Of a stretch of 64,000 nucleotides of DNA, positions 8,897 to 19,044 are shown in pieces. The stretch is taken from positions 62,001 through 126,000 of the forward strand of contig JAXHNI010000011.1 of NCBI GenBank assembly GCA_034520625.1. The letters run 5' to 3'. Under the pieces are notes generated by a model, which searched no databases, was not told where the DNA came from, and was given only the letters and a program-made list of their open reading frames with translations. Source of the DNA: JAANXG01 sp034520625 (lineage in GTDB: Bacteria > Pseudomonadota > Gammaproteobacteria > Arenicellales > JAANXG01). The first letter of the stretch is position 1; each line of letters starts with the position of its first letter. The position numbers and the translations under genes were made by a program.

Positions 8897-9787
8897 TCAT
8901 TCCGGTTTGGCTATGGTATTGCGCAGCACGCCGATGCCTTCGATTTCGCACACCACTTCGTCGCCGGGTTGCAGGAACTCCGGGGGCGTGCGGGCGAAAC
9001 CGACCCCGTCCGGCGTGCCGGTGGCGATGATGTCCCCCGCCTCGAGTGTCATGCCCCGGGACAGGGTGCTGATCACCGCGGGTATATCGAAGATCATGTG
9101 GCGGGTGCTGGAATCCTGCTTGGTTTCGCCGTTGACAGTGCAGCGGATGGCCAGGGCATGGGGGTCGCTGATCTCGTCGGCGGTGACGATCCAGGGCCCC
9201 ATGGGGCAGCCGCCGTCCAGGCTCTTGCCGATGAAGAACTGTTTGTGCCGGAACTGCAGGTCCCGGGCGGAAAGGTCGTTCACAACCGTGTAGCCGAAAA
9301 CGTGATCCATGGCGCGGGCAGCGTCGATGGCATATCCCGGTTTGCCGATGACCACCCCGAGCTCGACTTCCCAGTCCAGCTGTTCGGTGGCCGCCGGGTC
9401 GTACGGTATTGCGGAGTCCGGGCCGGTGATGCTGGTAACGTTCTTGGTGAACACGATCGGGTGCTCCGGGAGCCGGGCCTCTTGGCCGCCGGCGGCCGAA
9501 GTTTCCTTGACGTGGTCGGCGTAGTTCAGCCCCAGGCACATTACGTTCTTGGCGGGCCTGGGTATCGGTGGGAGCAGCTCGACATCGTTCAGTGAAAAGG
9601 TTGCCCGGTCCTTCTCCGACTCCGAGAGGGCTTCGAGCAGTTGTCCGGCCCTGTTGAAGTCGCGGATGAGCTCGAGCACGCCCGAAAATGCGGTGAGTCT
9701 GGAAATCAGCCCGGGCAGCAGTGCGGTCTGGCCGCGGATGATGGCCAGGTGGCTGCGGTTTTGATAACGACAGGTGGCGACTTTCAT
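8897..9787 (-). CDS. Fumarylacetoacetate hydrolase-family protein
   Basis: This 296-residue protein carries a C-terminal FAH fold. Motifs include MCLGLNYADH, the metal-binding Glu pair in DWEVELGVVIGK, VNDLSARDLQF, KSLDGGCPMGPWIV and the GTPDGVGF turn. Members include FahD-type acylpyruvate hydrolases, oxaloacetate decarboxylases and 2-hydroxyhepta-2,4-diene-1,7-dioate isomerases, and the exact substrate cannot be read from sequence. The ATG at 9787 gives the typical start MKVATCRYQ; the frame extends further upstream without similarity. It appears monocistronic. Confidence 0.88.
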   Translation of the reverse strand: MKVATCRYQNRSHLAIIRGQTALLPGLISRLTAFSGVLELIRDFNRAGQLLEALSESEKDRATFSLNDVELLPPIPRPAKNVMCLGLNYADHVKETSAAGGQEARLPEHPIVFTKNVTSITGPDSAIPYDPAATEQLDWEVELGVVIGKPGYAIDAARAMDHVFGYTVVNDLSARDLQFRHKQFFIGKSLDGGCPMGPWIVTADEISDPHALAIRCTVNGETKQDSSTRHMIFDIPAVISTLSRGMTLEAGDIIATGTPDGVGFARTPPEFLQPGDEVVCEIEGIGVLRNTIAKPE

Positions 9788-9951
9788 GTGAGCGGAACCG
9801 GGTTCAGGGGCGAATGGCGCCCGCCGCGGGAACACGCCGACGCCGCGCCACGCGGCTCAACCAATTCCCATTCGGGTTATAGGGCTATATGCATCCGGAT
9901 CATATCATCTGCCTCCATCCGCCAAGAAACGGTTCCGGTCTCGACATTGGC

Positions 9952-12900
9952 TCATCGTGAAAGGACCGGGCCACGATTTTCCGGCCCTGTTTCCGTTCGG
10001 ACCCCGACCCGCTTCGAGCGCGGCATGGTCAGCCGGTAAAGCAGAGGGATGGCGAACAGCGTCATCAGTGCTGAGAAGGACAGTCCCCATACTATGGACG
10101 TCGCAACGGGGCCCCACAGCAGGGATTGGCCGCCGAGACCCGTGGCCAGGGAGAGCAGGCCGGCGATGGTGGTCAGCGAGGTAATGATGATCGGAATAAC
10201 CCGGCGCCGCGCGGCGTAGACCGTTGCGTGCAGCAGGGACATCCCCGCTGCCAGACGATCGTTGGCGGCTGAAATCAGCACGATCGCCGCGTTGACCGAA
10301 ATCCCCGCCAGCGCCACCACGCCGTACAGCGTGAACAGGCTCATGGGATTGCCCGTGATCAGCAGGCCGAGCACGACGCCGGTGAAGGCCATGGGCAGGG
10401 TCACCAGGATCATCAGCGGCTGGAAATAGCTTCTGAACTGCGTGCCGAGGATCAGATAGATCAGTCCGACCCCGAACAGGAACAGGACGTATATGGCATC
10501 CAGGCTTTCCTGGATGTCATCCAGCTCTCCCTCGAAACTGAGATCGAGGTCGGGGTATTGGTCCCTGATGGATTCCCAGTGCTTGAGCAATGCCCGGTTG
10601 GCCGCCACGGTGTCGATGCGCGCCGCATCGATGTCGGCCTCGACGGTAATGGCGCGCCGGAAGTTGAAATGCCGGATGTTCGCCGGGCCCCGGGCCTTGT
10701 CGGCTTTCAGCAGGGTCTCCAGCGGTACCAGGGCGCCGGATTCGGCCGGCAGCGCGAAGCGCAGCAGTTGGTCCGGGGACTGGTAGGCATCGCGCCGCGC
10801 GCGAATCCGCAGCGCCACTTCCTCGCCGCGGTCCTGCATGGTGGCGGCCACTTCACCGTCCACCAGCAGGCCGACGGTGCGAGCTACCGTCGACGGCGGA
10901 ATGCCGGCTTTCCTGACAGCGTCGGTGTCCATCCTGAGGGAGTACTCGCGCTGTCCGGGAGGTGAATCGTCCGCGACGTCGGTAATGAATTCATGGCCAT
11001 TCAGGAATGTCTTCAGTTCGTCCGCGGCGGCGCGGATTCGATCCAGGTCATCCCCGCGCACCTTGACGCTGATCGGCTTGGCGGTGGGTGGGCCGCCGGC
11101 GAGCCGCAGTATGGTCACCCGTTCGGGGCCGGGGGTGGACGTCACGTCGCCGCGCAGGGCGCCGATCAGCTCGTCCACGCTGCGGAGTTCCGGGCTTTTC
11201 GGCTGCAGCGACACCAGGATCTGGCCGTAGTGGTCGCCGAAGAACGGCGCCGTTTCGGTGAACATCTGGCCGGCGTAGCTCACGATGGAACGGGTTTCCG
11301 CATCCTCGATATGCCGCCTGGCCCGCTCCTCCACTTCCCGCACCGTTGCCATGGTCTTGTCCAGGGGGGTCCCGGTGGGCATGTGGACGTTGACGTAGAA
11401 CAGCCTGATCGGATCGCTGGCGAAGAAATCGAACCGGATGGATGTGGCGCTGGCGGTGACCGCGCCGACGAACAGCGCGAGGATGACCAGCAGGGCGATC
11501 GTGGGGCGACGCATGACCTTGAGCAGCAGCCGCGTATAGCGAAGCCGGATCCAGTGCAGTGCCGAGACGCGGTAGCGGTGTATCCGCGATGGCCTGTCGA
11601 AGCCGACCCGCGCAGCGATGACATGGGCCGGGAGCATCCAGTAGGCCTCCACCAGGCTGATGGCCAGCGCCACGGTAACCACCAGCGGGATGACCAGCAT
11701 GAATTTGCCCAGTATGCCCGGCAGCAGCATCAGCGGCAGGAACGCGGACATGGTGGTGAGCACCGCCGTGGTGACCGGCGCGGCCACCTCCTGCAGTGCG
11801 CGCCGGGTCGCTTCCAGGACTTCGGCGCCGCGCTGCAGCCGGTAGTAGATCGCTTCCACCACCACGACCGCGTCGTCGACGAGCATACCGAGGCTGATTA
11901 CGACGCCGAGCAGCACACTTGTATTGAGAGTCTGCCCCGCCTCGCGGAGTATCCAGAACGTCCCCGCCAGGATGAAGGGGATGCCGATGCAGGTCAGCAG
12001 CGCGATCCGGCTGCCGACGAACAGCCAGGTGACGAACAGCACCAGAATCAGCCCCAGCAGCGCATTAGTCTGCATCACGGAGATGGCGTTGTTGGTGACC
12101 TCGGTCTGGTCGTCCGCCAGCACCAGTCGGATGCCGGTGCCCTCCAGCTCGCGGTTCCGCTCGTCGATGTAGGAGCGGATGCGCTCCACCACGTTCAGGA
12201 CATTGGCGTCGCCTTTCTTGGTGGCGGCGAGGATTACGGCGGGCTCGCCGTTGAAGCGCACCAGCTGCCGCGGGTCCTCGCGGCCGCGCTCGACGGCGGC
12301 AAGCGCGCCGATCGGGACTTCCCCTCGCGCAGTGGTCACCGGCAGGGAGGCCAGATGGCCCGGATCGCGGTTCGTGCCCACCAGCCTCACGAGCCAGTTC
12401 TCGTCGCCGATCTCCGCCCGTCCTGCCGACAGGTCGCGGTAGTGGGCCGCCACGGTGTCCACCAGCTCGGTCGGTGCCATCCGGTGCCGCATCAGCTCCA
12501 CGGGGTCGAACAGCACCTGCAGCTCGGGTTGGCGCAGGGCGGTATCGAGAATGCGGTCCACGCCGTCGATACGCTCGATATCCTTCATGGCGAGCTCCGA
12601 CTGGTAGCGGAGTGGCTCGTCGTCGGCCGGTCCGGTGACCACCACGGTGGCGGTGGGGAAGGCGTTGGCGCTGGTGACCTCGAATATGTAGGGGTCCTCG
12701 ACCTCGTCCGGAAGCTCGTCGTCCTTGTTCTGGATCTCCCGACGCAGGTTAGTGACCCGTTGGTCGAATTCCCGTTCGCCGATGTCCTCGAAGCGGACCA
12801 GGATGCTGGATACGCCCTCGCGGCTGTTGCTGGAAACGAAATCGATATCGCTGACGTTGCGCACCGCTTCCTCGAGTACGTCCGTGACCCGGGCTTCCAC

Positions 12901-13068
12901 GTCGGTGGCGCTGGCGCCCGGAAATATCGTCGTGATGTCGATCCAGTTGAAGTTGATGGTGGGATCCTGCTGCCGCGGCATCAGCAGGTAGGAGGCGGTG
13001 CCCACGACAATGACCAGGGCGAACAGCAGGTTCGCCAGGACGTGGTTCTGCAATATCCGGAAGTACAT
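9952..13068 (-). CDS. RND efflux transporter, inner-membrane permease
   Basis: This 1038-residue protein has the AcrB/MdtB-type layout: an N-terminal span (LLFALVIVVGTASYLLMPR), a large porter domain, TM2-6, a second porter domain and TM8-12. The TM4 proton-relay acidic pair is present in LGMLVDDAVVVVEA. It should use the proton motive force to export drugs, detergents or other hydrophobic compounds through a tripartite pump. The matching periplasmic adaptor is 10 bases upstream in the same operon. No outer-membrane factor is nearby, so it must borrow a TolC-type channel encoded elsewhere. The substrate is not inferable. Confidence 0.92.
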   Translation of the reverse strand: MYFRILQNHVLANLLFALVIVVGTASYLLMPRQQDPTINFNWIDITTIFPGASATDVEARVTDVLEEAVRNVSDIDFVSSNSREGVSSILVRFEDIGEREFDQRVTNLRREIQNKDDELPDEVEDPYIFEVTSANAFPTATVVVTGPADDEPLRYQSELAMKDIERIDGVDRILDTALRQPELQVLFDPVELMRHRMAPTELVDTVAAHYRDLSAGRAEIGDENWLVRLVGTNRDPGHLASLPVTTARGEVPIGALAAVERGREDPRQLVRFNGEPAVILAATKKGDANVLNVVERIRSYIDERNRELEGTGIRLVLADDQTEVTNNAISVMQTNALLGLILVLFVTWLFVGSRIALLTCIGIPFILAGTFWILREAGQTLNTSVLLGVVISLGMLVDDAVVVVEAIYYRLQRGAEVLEATRRALQEVAAPVTTAVLTTMSAFLPLMLLPGILGKFMLVIPLVVTVALAISLVEAYWMLPAHVIAARVGFDRPSRIHRYRVSALHWIRLRYTRLLLKVMRRPTIALLVILALFVGAVTASATSIRFDFFASDPIRLFYVNVHMPTGTPLDKTMATVREVEERARRHIEDAETRSIVSYAGQMFTETAPFFGDHYGQILVSLQPKSPELRSVDELIGALRGDVTSTPGPERVTILRLAGGPPTAKPISVKVRGDDLDRIRAAADELKTFLNGHEFITDVADDSPPGQREYSLRMDTDAVRKAGIPPSTVARTVGLLVDGEVAATMQDRGEEVALRIRARRDAYQSPDQLLRFALPAESGALVPLETLLKADKARGPANIRHFNFRRAITVEADIDAARIDTVAANRALLKHWESIRDQYPDLDLSFEGELDDIQESLDAIYVLFLFGVGLIYLILGTQFRSYFQPLMILVTLPMAFTGVVLGLLITGNPMSLFTLYGVVALAGISVNAAIVLISAANDRLAAGMSLLHATVYAARRRVIPIIITSLTTIAGLLSLATGLGGQSLLWGPVATSIVWGLSFSALMTLFAIPLLYRLTMPRSKRVGVRTETGPENRGPVLSR

Positions 13069-13078
13069 CCGCGTCGCT

Positions 13079-14095
13079 TCAGTCGACGACTGTCACCGGG
13101 TCGCCGTCGCGCAACCCCTGGCGGCCGTCCGTCACCACCCGGGTATCCGGGGGCAGGTCCACCATGGCGGGCCTGCCCTCCTGGGCGCGGGGCAGGGGGT
13201 GATAGACCGCCCGGCCGTTGCGCGCGATGAATATGCCCAGCGAGCCACCTCGCTGCACCAGAAGGCCCGCGGGCACGCCCGGTTCCCGGCCGTGCCAGAC
13301 CAGGCGTCCGCTGGCGCCCACCGGCGCCGCCTGCTCCACGAATGTCAGGCGCACCTCCTGGGTACGCGACACCGGATCGATTACCGGCGAGCGGCGTGCG
13401 GTGGTCACCGGGTACTCCTGATCCAGGAAACTGAAAACCACCCGGGGGCTCGCATCCAGATGAGCGAGCTCCGCCGGAAACACCTGGGCGGCGACTTCGA
13501 TGGTATCCAGGTCCACGATCTCCAGCAGCGGGGTGCCGGGCCGGGCAAGCTCCCCCAGTGAGGCGTGGCGCTCGGTGACGGCTCCGGCAAACGGGCTCTG
13601 GATGCTGCACCGGCTCACCGCCAGCGCTGCCTGGTCCAAGCCGCCCTGGACCCGTCTCATCCGGGCTTCGGCGGCCTCCACGTCGGTCCTGCGCTGCTCC
13701 AGCAGGTCTTCGGAAAGCAGTTGCCTGGGCGCCAGCGTTTCACTGCGTGCGAGCTGCTGGCGGGCGCGCTTCAGCTGCACCTGCGCGCTTTCCAGTTCTG
13801 CCTCTGCTTGCAGCCGGGCGAGCTCGTTGTCCGAGCAATCCAGCATCACGATGACCTGGCCGGCCTCCACAGTATTGCCCACGTCCACCGCAATGGCTTG
13901 GATCCGCGCCTCGATCCGGGCGCTGATTTGCGAGCGGTTGGCGCTTACCGCTTCCGCGGGGGCGGTGAAAACGACGGGGGACAGCAGGGTGGACAGTTCC
14001 CGGACCTGCACCGGCGTCCCGTCCTGTGCGAATGCCGAGGCGATGCCAAGCAGCCACAGCGTCAAGATGCGTCTGGTCACTTTATTTCGAGTCAC
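13079..14095 (-). CDS. RND efflux periplasmic adaptor (membrane fusion protein)
   Basis: This ~338-residue adaptor has an N-terminal signal segment (RRILTLWLLGIASAFAQ), a biotinyl-lipoyl-like half motif (IEARIQAIAVDVGNTVEAGQ), a short alpha-hairpin (residues ~90-150), the second lipoyl half (IQSPFAGAVTERHASLGE) and a beta-barrel. It bridges the inner-membrane permease to an outer-membrane channel. I chose the GTG at 14095, preceded by GAGGG at a suitable distance; an ATG at 14140 and a GTG further in are alternatives. It lies 10 bases upstream of the permease gene. Confidence 0.88.
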   Translation of the reverse strand: MTRNKVTRRILTLWLLGIASAFAQDGTPVQVRELSTLLSPVVFTAPAEAVSANRSQISARIEARIQAIAVDVGNTVEAGQVIVMLDCSDNELARLQAEAELESAQVQLKRARQQLARSETLAPRQLLSEDLLEQRRTDVEAAEARMRRVQGGLDQAALAVSRCSIQSPFAGAVTERHASLGELARPGTPLLEIVDLDTIEVAAQVFPAELAHLDASPRVVFSFLDQEYPVTTARRSPVIDPVSRTQEVRLTFVEQAAPVGASGRLVWHGREPGVPAGLLVQRGGSLGIFIARNGRAVYHPLPRAQEGRPAMVDLPPDTRVVTDGRQGLRDGDPVTVVD

Positions 14096-14171
14096 TCGAT
14101 GTAGCCCTCGGTGAGCCGCCGGTTGCCTCCCCCCACGCATCCCGGGAGCGGCGGTTCCCGCGGCGGGTTAT

Positions 14172-14522
14172 TCAACCGTCGAAATAGATGTCCGGCGCGT
14201 CGTCGAGCTCGGGCCGCCATCGGTACCGCTCCAGATCGACACGTCCCGCCGCGAAGGGGATGTCCTCGGCAACGAGCCGGTCGCGCTGCCGCCGGTACTG
14301 ATCGCTGTCCGGCGGAAACGATATACGTCCCTGCGCATTGATGACCCGGTGCCAGGGGAGTACGCGGTCGTCCGGCGTTCTGTGCAGGGCGTAGCCGACC
14401 ATACGTGCGCGCTTGCCGAGCCCCGCCAGCCGGGCGATCTGGCCATACGTGGCCACGCGGCCATGGGGGATGCGGGAAACCATTTGCCAGATCTTCTCGT
14501 AGGCGGACAACTCGTCGGCCAC
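14172..14522 (-). CDS. Alkyltransferase-like (ATL) DNA-repair protein
   Basis: This 116-residue protein is an MGMT-family homologue in which the active-site Cys of PCHRV is replaced by Trp (PWHRV, residues 56-60). That substitution defines ATL proteins, which bind O6-alkylguanine without transferring the alkyl group and hand the lesion to nucleotide excision repair. The helix-turn-helix segment GRVATYGQIARLAG and the arginine-finger region precede it. The start is a GTG at 14522, giving a family-typical length. A 215-base gap separates it from the next gene. Confidence 0.9.
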   Translation of the reverse strand: MADELSAYEKIWQMVSRIPHGRVATYGQIARLAGLGKRARMVGYALHRTPDDRVLPWHRVINAQGRISFPPDSDQYRRQRDRLVAEDIPFAAGRVDLERYRWRPELDDAPDIYFDG

Positions 14523-14737
14523 GCTGATGTCCCTTGCGCTGAATCGGCTCGCGGAATATAGGGACAGTCTTGAGCGGGATCAAGTGTCGACAAAGATATA
14601 CGCGTCAAGCGGTGGTTGGTCGACGCCGCACGGGCATGGTTTCGAGATGATATTTGCTTCGATGGGCGTGCCGTGTCCAGCGGGTCTTGCCGGTTTTGAA
14701 ACGCCCTGGTGAACGCCTTTCCCGTCGGTTTCGCCCT

Positions 14738-15265
14738 TCAGCGCTGCGCGAAACCCGGTACGAGCTTGGGCGGCCCCAGCACCCAGGAGCCGTCCGCTGT
14801 CAGGCACCGGGTGCCGTAGGCTTCGCGCTGGCGGTCGTCGATCTCGATGGTGGTGGTGTACTCCCGGGTCATGCGGCAGTCGTGGCCGGGAAAATCTGTA
14901 TTCTGCCGGATCACGACGCGTTGCGGCGCCGGGCGCACCGGTATGTACTCCCGGTATGCGGGGCTGCGGTAACCGTACCCGCGGGCGTCGTAATGGCGGT
15001 AGTAAACGGTGCCGCCCCGATGGTAAGGCCCGTGGTCATAGCGGTATCGGGAGTAGGTCCGCCGGTGGTGCCGGTCCTCGCTGATGAGATAGCCGAAAAG
15101 CCCGCCCACGACCAGCCCCGCCAGGAGTGCCCCGGCGTCCCCACCGCCGTGGTGGCGGTGATGATAGTGGCCGCCCCAGTGGTGGCGGCCGCCGTAGCCG
15201 CCGGCCAGGGCGGTGGCCGGAAGCGCGGCGCAGAGTGTCAGTACGAGAATATGCTTGAGCATCAT
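14738..15265 (-). CDS. Secreted Gly/His/Tyr-rich protein with glycine-zipper segment
   Basis: This 175-residue protein has a signal peptide (MMLKHILVLTLCAALPATALA). A Gly/His-rich stretch and a glycine-zipper hydrophobic segment (AGALLAGLVVGGLFGYLI, about residues 46-63) follow, resembling 17-kDa surface-antigen-type proteins. The middle is rich in Arg and Tyr. The C-terminal ~60 residues contain two cysteines (GHDCRMTREY and RCLTADGSW), as in small outer-membrane/periplasmic proteins. The start at 15265 has a CGAGGTG ribosome-binding site. The precise role is unknown. Confidence 0.7.
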   Translation of the reverse strand: MMLKHILVLTLCAALPATALAGGYGGRHHWGGHYHHRHHGGGDAGALLAGLVVGGLFGYLISEDRHHRRTYSRYRYDHGPYHRGGTVYYRHYDARGYGYRSPAYREYIPVRPAPQRVVIRQNTDFPGHDCRMTREYTTTIEIDDRQREAYGTRCLTADGSWVLGPPKLVPGFAQR

Positions 15266-15299
15266 CGGGCACCTCGGCGTTCGGAATCGACCGGAAAGG

Positions 15300-16634
15300 C
15301 TACTCCCGCAGGACGCATTTTCGGTAAAGGTCCTTGAGCTGGCCATTGGGGTCATATCGGGATTTCAACGACCGGTAAGCGGATTCGTTATAAATCTCCC
15401 AAAACTCCCGCTCCGGGTAGTAGGATTCCGAATACAGGGATTTTATCCCGCCCAGCTCCGCGGTTTTTTCTTCCACGAGGCGGTTGAAATGCCCCTCGGG
15501 ATGGTTGTGCCTGGTTCGGACGACGTCCCAGTGGCCGAAATTGACATATCGCCTGTCGGGATCCATGGGATAGAGCGGGAAGTGGGCGTCGCGGTCGTAA
15601 ACTTCGATGGGACAGATCCACACGGGCCGGATGCCGATTTCCCGGTCGAAGAACTGGTAATAGGCGGCGCAGTTTTCCAGGGGAATGTCGATATCCTGGA
15701 TCACGGACTCCGTGTGCAGGCCCCGCAGGCGGTTGGGTATTCGGGTAAAGCCCCACCGCGCGTTCCACCGCATCAGCCTGGTATAGAACACCGAGGTCAG
15801 CCGGTCCGGGCCCAGCAGCCGGCGCAGCAGGGGGTTCTGGGCACCGACGTTCTTCGAGCACCAGAACCAGTCCGTGTCCCAGCGCCAGATGTAGTCGTGA
15901 ATGGTGAGGTAATCCTCTTTCCGCTTGCGGATGGACTGGTAGTAGATATTTCTGTACGTATAGTCGCTCAGGTATGGTGCTTCGTCACTGAATCGGCCGA
16001 CCGTGATGTAGTACTCCCCCGGGGAAAAGATCGTCCCGTCCAGAAAATCCACCCCTTGATCCTTGCACAGCTCGGCGATATGCCCGAAGTAGTCGTCGGC
16101 GTCGCGGTGGTGAATGTGCTCCAGCCGTACGTAGGGCTTCACGGGTATCGTTTTGGCCTTCAGCTTGAGGACGTAGCCCAGGGTTCCGTAGGAGTTCGGC
16201 AGGCCAAAAAACAGGCCGCGGTGCTCGTTGTAAGGGGTGCAGGTCACGACTTCGCCGCTGCCCGTCAGCACGTCCATTTCCATGATGGTCTCGTGAACGA
16301 GCCCGTATCGGAACGACGTTGATTCGATTCCCACGCCGGCGATGGCGCCGCCGATGGTGATGCTCTTCAGCTGCGGCACGACGCAGGGCATTACGCCCTG
16401 CCTGAGAGTTGCGTCAGCCAGCGCGGCGTAGGGCGTCATGCCCTCCACCTCGACCCAGCCCTCCCCGGTGTCCACGCAGAGCACTTCGTTGAAGTCCCGG
16501 ACGTTGAGCCTCGACTCATTGTGGCTTTCACGCTCCCTGAACAGGTTGGAGGTATCCTTGTCCAACCGCAGTTCACCGGCGGAGCTCTTGAACTGGTCGG
16601 AAATTCGTTGCTTTTTTTCTGGATATGATGCCAT
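15300..16634 (-). CDS. FAD-binding oxidoreductase (DWARF1/DHCR24-like family)
   Basis: This protein is about 444 residues from the ATG at 16634. It has a PCMH-type FAD-binding domain (KDTSNLFR, GMTPYAALADATL, LKSITIGGAIAGVGIESTSF) and a C-terminal region rich in aromatic residues. The motif arrangement is that of bacterial FAD-linked oxidases related to delta-24 sterol reductase/DWARF1, whose bacterial substrates are mostly unknown. The frame is open far upstream to 17000, overlapping the divergent prc gene; I rejected that extension as non-homologous. It is divergently transcribed from prc, with the 5' ends ~200 bases apart. Confidence 0.8.
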   Translation of the reverse strand: MASYPEKKQRISDQFKSSAGELRLDKDTSNLFRERESHNESRLNVRDFNEVLCVDTGEGWVEVEGMTPYAALADATLRQGVMPCVVPQLKSITIGGAIAGVGIESTSFRYGLVHETIMEMDVLTGSGEVVTCTPYNEHRGLFFGLPNSYGTLGYVLKLKAKTIPVKPYVRLEHIHHRDADDYFGHIAELCKDQGVDFLDGTIFSPGEYYITVGRFSDEAPYLSDYTYRNIYYQSIRKRKEDYLTIHDYIWRWDTDWFWCSKNVGAQNPLLRRLLGPDRLTSVFYTRLMRWNARWGFTRIPNRLRGLHTESVIQDIDIPLENCAAYYQFFDREIGIRPVWICPIEVYDRDAHFPLYPMDPDRRYVNFGHWDVVRTRHNHPEGHFNRLVEEKTAELGGIKSLYSESYYPEREFWEIYNESAYRSLKSRYDPNGQLKDLYRKCVLRE

Positions 16635-16841
16635 TTTTGCGAGATTGTCCCGGATGAGGTCGTTCGCGGATTCGAGGCGTCTCCGGCGCAGGGCCGGTGG
16701 CCGGTTCGGATCGTTCGCCAAGTGTACTATGCTTGTGGATAATGGTGGCCGCGCGCCGAACGTCCGAATACCCGAATCCCGCCCTCGGCGGGGCGACCGG
16801 TGAAATCCGCTTTCCGGAACGTGATTTATATCGATACGACC

Positions 16842-18968
16842 ATGACTAGACCAATCAAGCAGCTGCTGGCAATCCTCCTCATCGCGGGTACATTGCCCGC
16901 GCTCGCTGTTCCGACCACTGTAGACCCGTCCGAGCTGTACCCGTCCGCGGAGCAGGAGCGCGCCACCAAGCTCGTCCACTATTTCATCGACCGGTTCCAT
17001 TACCGGGATGTACAGCTCGACGACGCGCTCTCCGAGCGTATCTTCGCCAGATATCTGGAGAACCTGGATGGCAACCGCAGCTATCTAATGGCCCCCGATC
17101 TGGAAGACTTCGCGCGCTACCGGCTGGCGCTGGATGACGCCATCCGGGAAACAGACCTGGCCGCGGCGTTCGACATCTTCAAGCGGGTGCGCCAGCGCGT
17201 AGAGGAGCGCGTGGAGTACGCGGCGTCGCTGCTGGACGCCGGTTTCGACTTCACCGTGGACGAGGAGGTGATGCTGGACCGCAGCCAGGCCCCCTGGGCG
17301 GCGGACCGGGAAGCGCTGAACGAAATCTGGCGCCAGCGCGTCAAGAACGACTGGTTGACCCTGTCGCTTTCGGGAAAATCCGATGATGAGATCGTGGAGA
17401 ATCTATCCGGCCGCTACGAGCGCATCCAGACGCGCATCCACCAGCTGGACCGTGAGGACGTGTTCCAGACCTTCATCAATGCCTATGCCGGCGCCATCGA
17501 GCCGCACACCAGCTACCTGGCCCGGCGGGCATCGGACAACTTCAACATCAATATGAGCCTGAGCCTGGAGGGAATCGGCGCGGCGCTGCAGACGGAGAAT
17601 GAGCATACGGTGGTGCGCCGGGTGATTCCCGGTGCGCCGGCGGACCTGAGCAACCGCCTGTTCGTCGGGGACCGGATAACGGGCGTCGCCCAGGGTGGGG
17701 AGGACATGGTCGATATCGTCGGCTGGCGTTTGGCTGAGGTCGTCGATCTCATCCGGGGTCCCAAGGGGAGCACGGTGCGTCTGGAGATCCTGCCGGCGGA
17801 CGAGCCGCTGGGCGGGTCAAGGCGTGAGATCGACCTCGTCCGTGACAAGGTCAAGCTCGAAGGGCGCGCCGCGCACAGCACGATTCACGAGGTGCCGACA
17901 TCCGACGGTATGGATCGAATCGCCGTAATCAGGATTCCGACATTCTATTCGAATCTCGAAGCCCGGGCCCGGGGGGAGAAGGATTTTCGAAGCACCACCA
18001 GGGATGTACGCAATATCCTGCGCGAGCTGCGCGGCGAGCGCGTAAACGGGGTGGTGATCGACCTGCTGGGCAACAGCGGCGGTTCCCTGCCCGAGGCGAT
18101 TGAGCTGACCGGGTTGTTCATTGCGCGGGGACCGGTGGTTCAGGTACGCGACTCCCTGGGCCGCGTCAATGTCAGCCGCGACCCGGATCCGGATATCGTG
18201 TATTCCGGGCCGCTGGCCGTACTGGTGGATCGTTACAGCGCGTCGGCGTCGGAAATCTTCGCGGGAGCCATCCAGGACTACGAGCGCGGCGTCCTCATCG
18301 GCGAGTCGACCTACGGCAAGGGCACGGTTCAGCGGGTCGAGAATCTGGGCAACGGGCCGGAGATGGGCAAGCTCAAGTACACGATCGCCAAGTTTTTCAG
18401 AATCAGCGGCGACAGCACCCAGTTGCGCGGCGTTACCCCCGATATCGAATACCCCATGGCCATCAACAACGACAGCAACGGGGAGCGCGCCTTCGACAAC
18501 GCGCTGCCCTGGGAAGCCGTGAACCCTGCCCGGTACGAAGTGGCGGCATTCAGCGCCCTGCACATCCCGGACCTGGTCGAGCTTCATCGGGAGCGAACGG
18601 CCGACGACCTGGGATTCGAATATCTGCGAAGTGAAGCGCAGGCCGCCAGCCGGATGGAAGGGCAGCGGTACTTCAGCCTGAACCGCCGCGAGCGGGAGCG
18701 GACGCGGGAGCAGCTGGACAATCAGCGTCTGCGCCGCCTCAATCTCTATCGGGAAAGCGTGGGCGAGGCTCCCCTGGCGACGCTGGAGGAGCTGAGCGAG
18801 GAGCAGAACACCGCGGATCCGACCGATGTGTCGGACGCCCACCGCGTCAAGCAGGAGGAGGCGGCGAACATACTGTCCGACCTGATTCGCCTGCAAAGGC
18901 GGCAGCTGATGACGCAGAGCGTTTCCGGGGACACGCAGCAGGATTCCTTTGCAGTCCAGCCGCGTTAG
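16842..18968 (+). CDS. prc: Tail-specific carboxy-terminal protease (Prc/Tsp)
   Basis: This periplasmic S41-family serine protease of about 708 residues degrades ssrA-tagged and misfolded exported proteins and processes envelope proteins. A signal peptide (MTRPIKQLLAILLIAGTLP) is followed by an N-terminal helical domain, a PDZ domain (~240-330) and the protease core. The catalytic Ser lies in YSASASEIFAG (about residue 469) and the Lys in TYGKGTVQ (about 494). A C-terminal DUF3340-type tail is rich in Arg and Glu. The ATG at 16842 puts the signal peptide first; a GTG at 16800 is an in-frame alternative. Confidence 0.95.
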   Translation: MTRPIKQLLAILLIAGTLPALAVPTTVDPSELYPSAEQERATKLVHYFIDRFHYRDVQLDDALSERIFARYLENLDGNRSYLMAPDLEDFARYRLALDDAIRETDLAAAFDIFKRVRQRVEERVEYAASLLDAGFDFTVDEEVMLDRSQAPWAADREALNEIWRQRVKNDWLTLSLSGKSDDEIVENLSGRYERIQTRIHQLDREDVFQTFINAYAGAIEPHTSYLARRASDNFNINMSLSLEGIGAALQTENEHTVVRRVIPGAPADLSNRLFVGDRITGVAQGGEDMVDIVGWRLAEVVDLIRGPKGSTVRLEILPADEPLGGSRREIDLVRDKVKLEGRAAHSTIHEVPTSDGMDRIAVIRIPTFYSNLEARARGEKDFRSTTRDVRNILRELRGERVNGVVIDLLGNSGGSLPEAIELTGLFIARGPVVQVRDSLGRVNVSRDPDPDIVYSGPLAVLVDRYSASASEIFAGAIQDYERGVLIGESTYGKGTVQRVENLGNGPEMGKLKYTIAKFFRISGDSTQLRGVTPDIEYPMAINNDSNGERAFDNALPWEAVNPARYEVAAFSALHIPDLVELHRERTADDLGFEYLRSEAQAASRMEGQRYFSLNRRERERTREQLDNQRLRRLNLYRESVGEAPLATLEELSEEQNTADPTDVSDAHRVKQEEAANILSDLIRLQRRQLMTQSVSGDTQQDSFAVQPR

Positions 18969-19044
18969 TGCCCTTTCAAAGTGATATTGCACCACTCGGC
19001 AACCCATTCGCCGCGGTACGATTTGAACACCTGCCCAGCGGATC

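Noticed and set aside
10993..13230. Long plus-strand open frame over the RND permease
   Set aside because: Shadow of the permease; the translation is low-complexity without domains.
16634..17000. N-terminal extension of the FAD oxidoreductase
   Set aside because: It would overlap the divergent prc coding region and shows no family similarity before the MASYPEKKQ segment.
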